Translations under genes and position numbers: made by a program | Part shown: in pieces, positions 60,629-64,000 of the stretch | Layout of the letters: each line of letters starts with the position of its first letter | How positions within the stretch are numbered: position 1 is the first letter of the stretch | Notes under the pieces: model-generated | Database searches by the model: none | Told to the model about the DNA's origin: nothing | Seen by the model: the letters and a program-made list of their open reading frames with translations, nothing else | Source of the DNA: Trogon surrucura | Lineage: Eukaryota > Chordata > Aves > Trogoniformes > Trogonidae | Reading direction: 5' to 3' | Assembly (NCBI GenBank): GCA_020746105.1 | Contig: CM036626.1 | Location: forward strand, 22,433,001-22,497,000 | DNA: 64,000 nt

Positions 60629-63066
60629 TAATAAATGCTTTTGGTTTTCCTGTATTTAATCAGTGACATAAACTCATTTAAAATGTCTGTGAGTATCTAG
60701 CTGTGGCTTTTGCAGCTTGCAGTGTACTTTGTAACGGAGCATCTACATTCAGACCCCAGCTGACAAGCTGTACGTGAAGCAGAATAGAAAGCAATTTGTA
60801 CTTCCATAGTTCCATGGACTCAGTGCTGCCCACTGTGGGTCTGAGTGCTGCTCTTGCTTTTCTTTTGCTCTTTCTTTTCCTGCAAGACTTCAGCTTTTGG
60901 CTTTTGGTTAGGTATGTTGTGAAAAACACCCGAGCAGCATTCTGATCCTAACTTTCACTTGTGCAGTGATCAAAAAGCAGCTGAAATCCTGAAAATTTTA
61001 GCAAGTCCTGAAAGCTTGAATTGAGTTGTAGTTGAAAAGAAGATGCCGTTGAATTGCAATATTAAAAAGCTGTAGTTTCAGCAAGTGCACCAGATCTTTT
61101 CTTGTCAGCTCAGCCTTTCCTGTATTTGTGGATTTAGTTGTTGTTATGTTTTGTAACTTAAGTTTGCAAATGACATATGACTTAATGGTTCACTTAAGCT
61201 TGCACCTTTTTTGCCAATTCAGCTGGAGGAATGCCTATTTACAAGTATACTATGTAGCTCTATAAGGACTTTTAAATTATAATTTACAGTTGCACAAATG
61301 CATTTAATCCATGCTGGGAGACAAATAATCACTCCTGTTTACTTAGGGGTTTTGGATGAATTATACTGAAAATGACATCTCTGTGCTTATATTGATGCAA
61401 ACCTGTGATTTAAAAGTCTCGGAGCTTTCATTGCACCTGCAAACCAATTGGCCAGGTCTCTCGCTGGTAGGTTTCTCTGCGATTTACATGTTATCCTTGC
61501 TGTTTATTTTTTGGATGCAGGAATCCCTGTGTTATTCCATAACTCAAGATTCATTTTAATGACTCCCAAGAAGTAAAAAAGACCGGTGAAATTCCCCCTT
61601 TAGGTTAAGGGATGCGTGCTCGAGTCTTCTGCTTGCCTGGTCTAAGCACCACCTACTATGCAGAGCTAGCCTAAGGGAAGCCTTCCCTCTGCCAGACAAA
61701 ATTGAATTACTTGATAGCAATGAGTGATGTGTTCAGCAATCAAAGAGAAGAAACGAGCAGGCCTTTACTTAACTCAAAAGCGTAGTGGTTTGAAGAAGTT
61801 GAGATCACTCTTGCCAGTGTAGTTTCTGCTCTCGTGAAATGACTATTTAATATTGAAAAGAGCATACACAGCCGTAGAGACAGGACTGACATCCAGGTCT
61901 CCCGGTGTGCAGAGAAGTCTCCTAATGGTAAAACTGGAAAGTCAAGCTTTCCTTATATAGTGCGTAGTGTGGGAGCCTTGCATCCCTTTCAGTCCCGGTG
62001 CACAGCTCTCAAGAGCAGGGGATGCCTCTCTAGCTTTTAGACAGGTGATGAAAGTTCTTTTCCAGGAAGTGGTTTAAATGTAAACCCTCTTCTTCTTTTC
62101 GAAGTGAAGAGAACGTTTTTTTCTAGATCCTTCTAAGAATGAGTCCGGGTGCCTTACCTTAAGTAAGGGAGCCCTGTCAGTTCAGAGTGGATGGCTGCAC
62201 CCTCCGCAGCTCGCATATCACACCAGAGGAGGAGAAGGGGGAGGGTTTCAGAAGTGCTGGCTGGAGCTTCCTGCCACGCAGAACGCTGCCAGCGTCGGAT
62301 GAAGGATCACGGTGGTGCAAGATCACAGCTGCAGTTCTTCCTCGTCCAGATGCCGTGTCTTACATTAGTTTATACCCAAGGAGAGGCTTGGCTCGTACAA
62401 AGCCATTGCTTCTGTCATGGGCTGTTCTTGCAGTGCCTACAACTGACGCTGCTCGTCAGGAGCTCGTGCTTTAGTATCAGTAAGTGGCGGGCAGGACACA
62501 GATGAGAAGGGATGTGCCCTTGGTGAGCGAAGCTGTGGACACCTTGTTTTGCTGGATAAGGAGTAATATCGGAAGGTAGAAGCACAAGAGGGGTTGTTTC
62601 CTGGTGTAGCGTGGTGGGTTGTGCAGAATGTGGCCAAAGGGATAGGGTTGGTCTCTAGGTTTGGGAACTTGAGTGCCTCTGCGCTTTTTTGAAGCCGTTA
62701 TCGCTGCTGGTGCTGAGTAAACAGTTTAAAAGATCCTATTCACCATCCAATTGACTCCTTATCTGAAATGCTTCATTCCAAGCCCATGATCTTAAAGTTT
62801 TGGGCATGTAGTACCAATTTCTAGATCCCACTTGTGCCAAATACATCCTCTTAGCCTTGTTGCGTCTGGTTCTGGCAAATGCCAAGAGTTCATATTGTTG
62901 GGAAGATGGGGCTTACATAACCATAGTATTTTTTTTTTTTTATAATGTGGTAGCTTTGAAAAGTACTTCTTACTTTCTGTGTACGAGAAGGATAAAGACA
63001 ATCAACTGCTGCTTTACTGCCTCCTGATGAGGTATTACACAAAGTATGTTACCCATGCTTTTGTAG
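60629..63066. other. Probable intron of the plus-strand gene, no exon identified
   Basis: About 2.4 kb without CR1 or LTR homology. 62187-62505 stays open in two frames, with moderately GC-rich sequence but no splice signals I trust. A T-run lies at about 62930. Confidence 0.4.
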
Positions 63067-63306
63067 GTGCTGCAACTCCAGAACCACCTTTCCCTCCAAA
63101 ATGGATTTACGAGCTCGGCAGCAAAGAACCGTCATTGTTTATGCTGCACACAGAAACCACTCTAGTTTCAGAATGAGCTATTTTCTGGCAAAACCTTATA
63201 TTTGTGAGAGCAAAGCTGGGTGAGTGGGTTCATGCCAGCAAAGGTCTGCAGTTGAAGGAAGGACAGAAGCTGTCAAATGGAACAGATTGGAAGTGGTTAC
63301 ACCCCG
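63067..63306 (+). CDS. Candidate exon of an unrecognised plus-strand gene, with start codon at 63277
   Basis: Acceptor CTTTTGTAG ends at 63066 and the donor CCCCG followed by GTAAGA is at 63307. One frame opens with an ATG at 63277 (ATGGAACAG) and reads MEQIGSGYTP to the exon end in phase 0, which fits the next exon exactly. All frames before that ATG contain stops, so 63067-63276 would be 5' UTR. A second donor, GCTGG followed by GTGAGT at 63220, could end the exon earlier. I do not recognise the product. Confidence 0.45.
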
Positions 63307-63430
63307 GTAAGATATAAAGGTTTAGAACTAAGTAGTGAGTATGCAGATTAAGGAGTGTAAATTTGTTATTGTTGGAAAAAGGAGTTAGGTAATTTATACT
63401 ACTTTTGTGTTTGTCTTTTTTTGTGATTAG

Positions 63431-63519
63431 AAAGCTCTCTTAAGAGAATCTGCTGATATTTACCATAGACTGGATTTTAAGATGGACCATGACTTTGCCA
63501 ATGTTTTCCTCCCACGAGG
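63431..63519 (+). CDS. Candidate second coding exon of the unrecognised gene
   Basis: Acceptor TTTTTTGTGATTAG ends at 63430 and the donor GAGG followed by GTATGT is at 63520. Only one frame is open across the exon. It reads KALLRESADIYHRLDF and then KMDHDFANVFLPR, with two bases left over. The phase matches the preceding exon (ending YTP). The clean splice sites and single open frame suggest a real exon. The remaining exons are beyond the right edge. I know no family with this sequence. Confidence 0.5.
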
Positions 63520-64000
63520 GTATGTTTAAACTTTGTTGGGTATGTATTCTAGGTGCTTAGATATTCTTCAATAATGTAATTTCTCCATCTGCACTACAGG
63601 CTTTAATAGACAGGACTGTTGTGTTCATGTTACGGACACTAACAGATTATACTTTAGATATTTTGAGAAATGCTTTCTTTTATGTGCTGAAAACAGCTTT
63701 TCATTGATCTATCACTTTTTCTCTAGAAAACAGAGAAAAAAATTTATTCATTTCGATGGGCTGAAAATGAGACTAAATAATAGAGATATATTGCTTTGAA
63801 ATGTCACAGAAACGTGTCTCTGAGTTGAGAACGTTTTTTTGTGGTGGTGTTTAGCATCAGCATGAAAGGGTACCTCCCAGTCTAGGGATTCTATGTGGTA
63901 ATGTAAAAGATACAGGAGATGTAATTACTGACATTTATGAATTGTGGAATCGGCATCTTGAGTCAATGATAATTGATGTATTTAGTGGCGTAATAGTGAT

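Noticed and set aside
63067..63219. Exon ending at the strong donor GTGAGT at 63220 and joined to 63431
   Set aside because: With that donor, every frame that stays open through the exon meets a stop early in the next one. The longer exon ending at 63306 gives a clean open frame.
63220..63251. A mini-intron between GTGAGT and CTGCAG
   Set aside because: At about 32 bases it is shorter than vertebrate introns can be.
1..64000. CRISPR arrays, operons, ribosome binding sites or rRNA
   Set aside because: The sequence is vertebrate nuclear DNA. No such features are expected and none were seen.

Overview
The window is nuclear DNA of a bird, very probably a songbird. CR1 retroposon fragments are scattered through it, most ending in the typical avian CR1 3' tail of short ATTCTATG-type repeats. 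There are several solo LTRs, one degraded retroviral mosaic, and a tRNA-Ile-headed SINE with a CR1 tail at 5117-5293. That SINE architecture is known from passerines (TguSINE1 type). The organism call rests on these repeats and on the one gene I recognise.

FGD5 (1-23423 and its promoter, minus strand). The large exon at 10337-13274 encodes the long acidic N-terminal region of FGD5, a FYVE/RhoGEF/PH-domain exchange factor for CDC42 in endothelium. It has a splice acceptor upstream of the methionine that aligns with the human start, and the frame stays open up to that acceptor. A 13-nt coding piece in the CpG island (23411-23423) ends in a perfect GTAAGT donor of matching phase and supplies an extra 44 N-terminal residues with an additional KPPLAPKPK motif. 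1-10336 is the next intron (no DH, PH or FYVE exon seen), and 13275-23410 is intron 1. About 1.4 kb of GC-rich DNA with a long pyrimidine tract (22920-24350) is the promoter. Just upstream, 24785-24888 on the same strand looks like an orphan first exon coding for a signal peptide.

Intergenic, repeat-rich block (24.4-56 kb). CR1 pieces lie in both orientations. Five solo LTRs are at 37071-37849, 38051-38768, 44256-45299, 47772-48541 and 49189-50220, the third with a perfect 5-bp target duplication. Two hairpins stand out: 33115-33167 (5-nt loop) and 47090-47192 (40-bp arms). No host gene is recognisable here.

Right end (56-64 kb). A second CpG island has a plausible first exon (ATG 56531, donor after 56558) on the plus strand. 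Candidate spliced exons follow at 63067-63306 and 63431-63519, probably the start of a plus-strand gene that leaves the window and that I do not recognise. Around them are a minus-strand retroviral gag remnant (55960-56230) flanked by a roughly 53-bp imperfect direct repeat, an LTR-like stretch (57430-57965), a minus-strand pol remnant (58240-59430) and a 1.2-kb CR1 abutting the pol remnant. The order gag-left, pol-right on the minus strand is wrong for one intact provirus.
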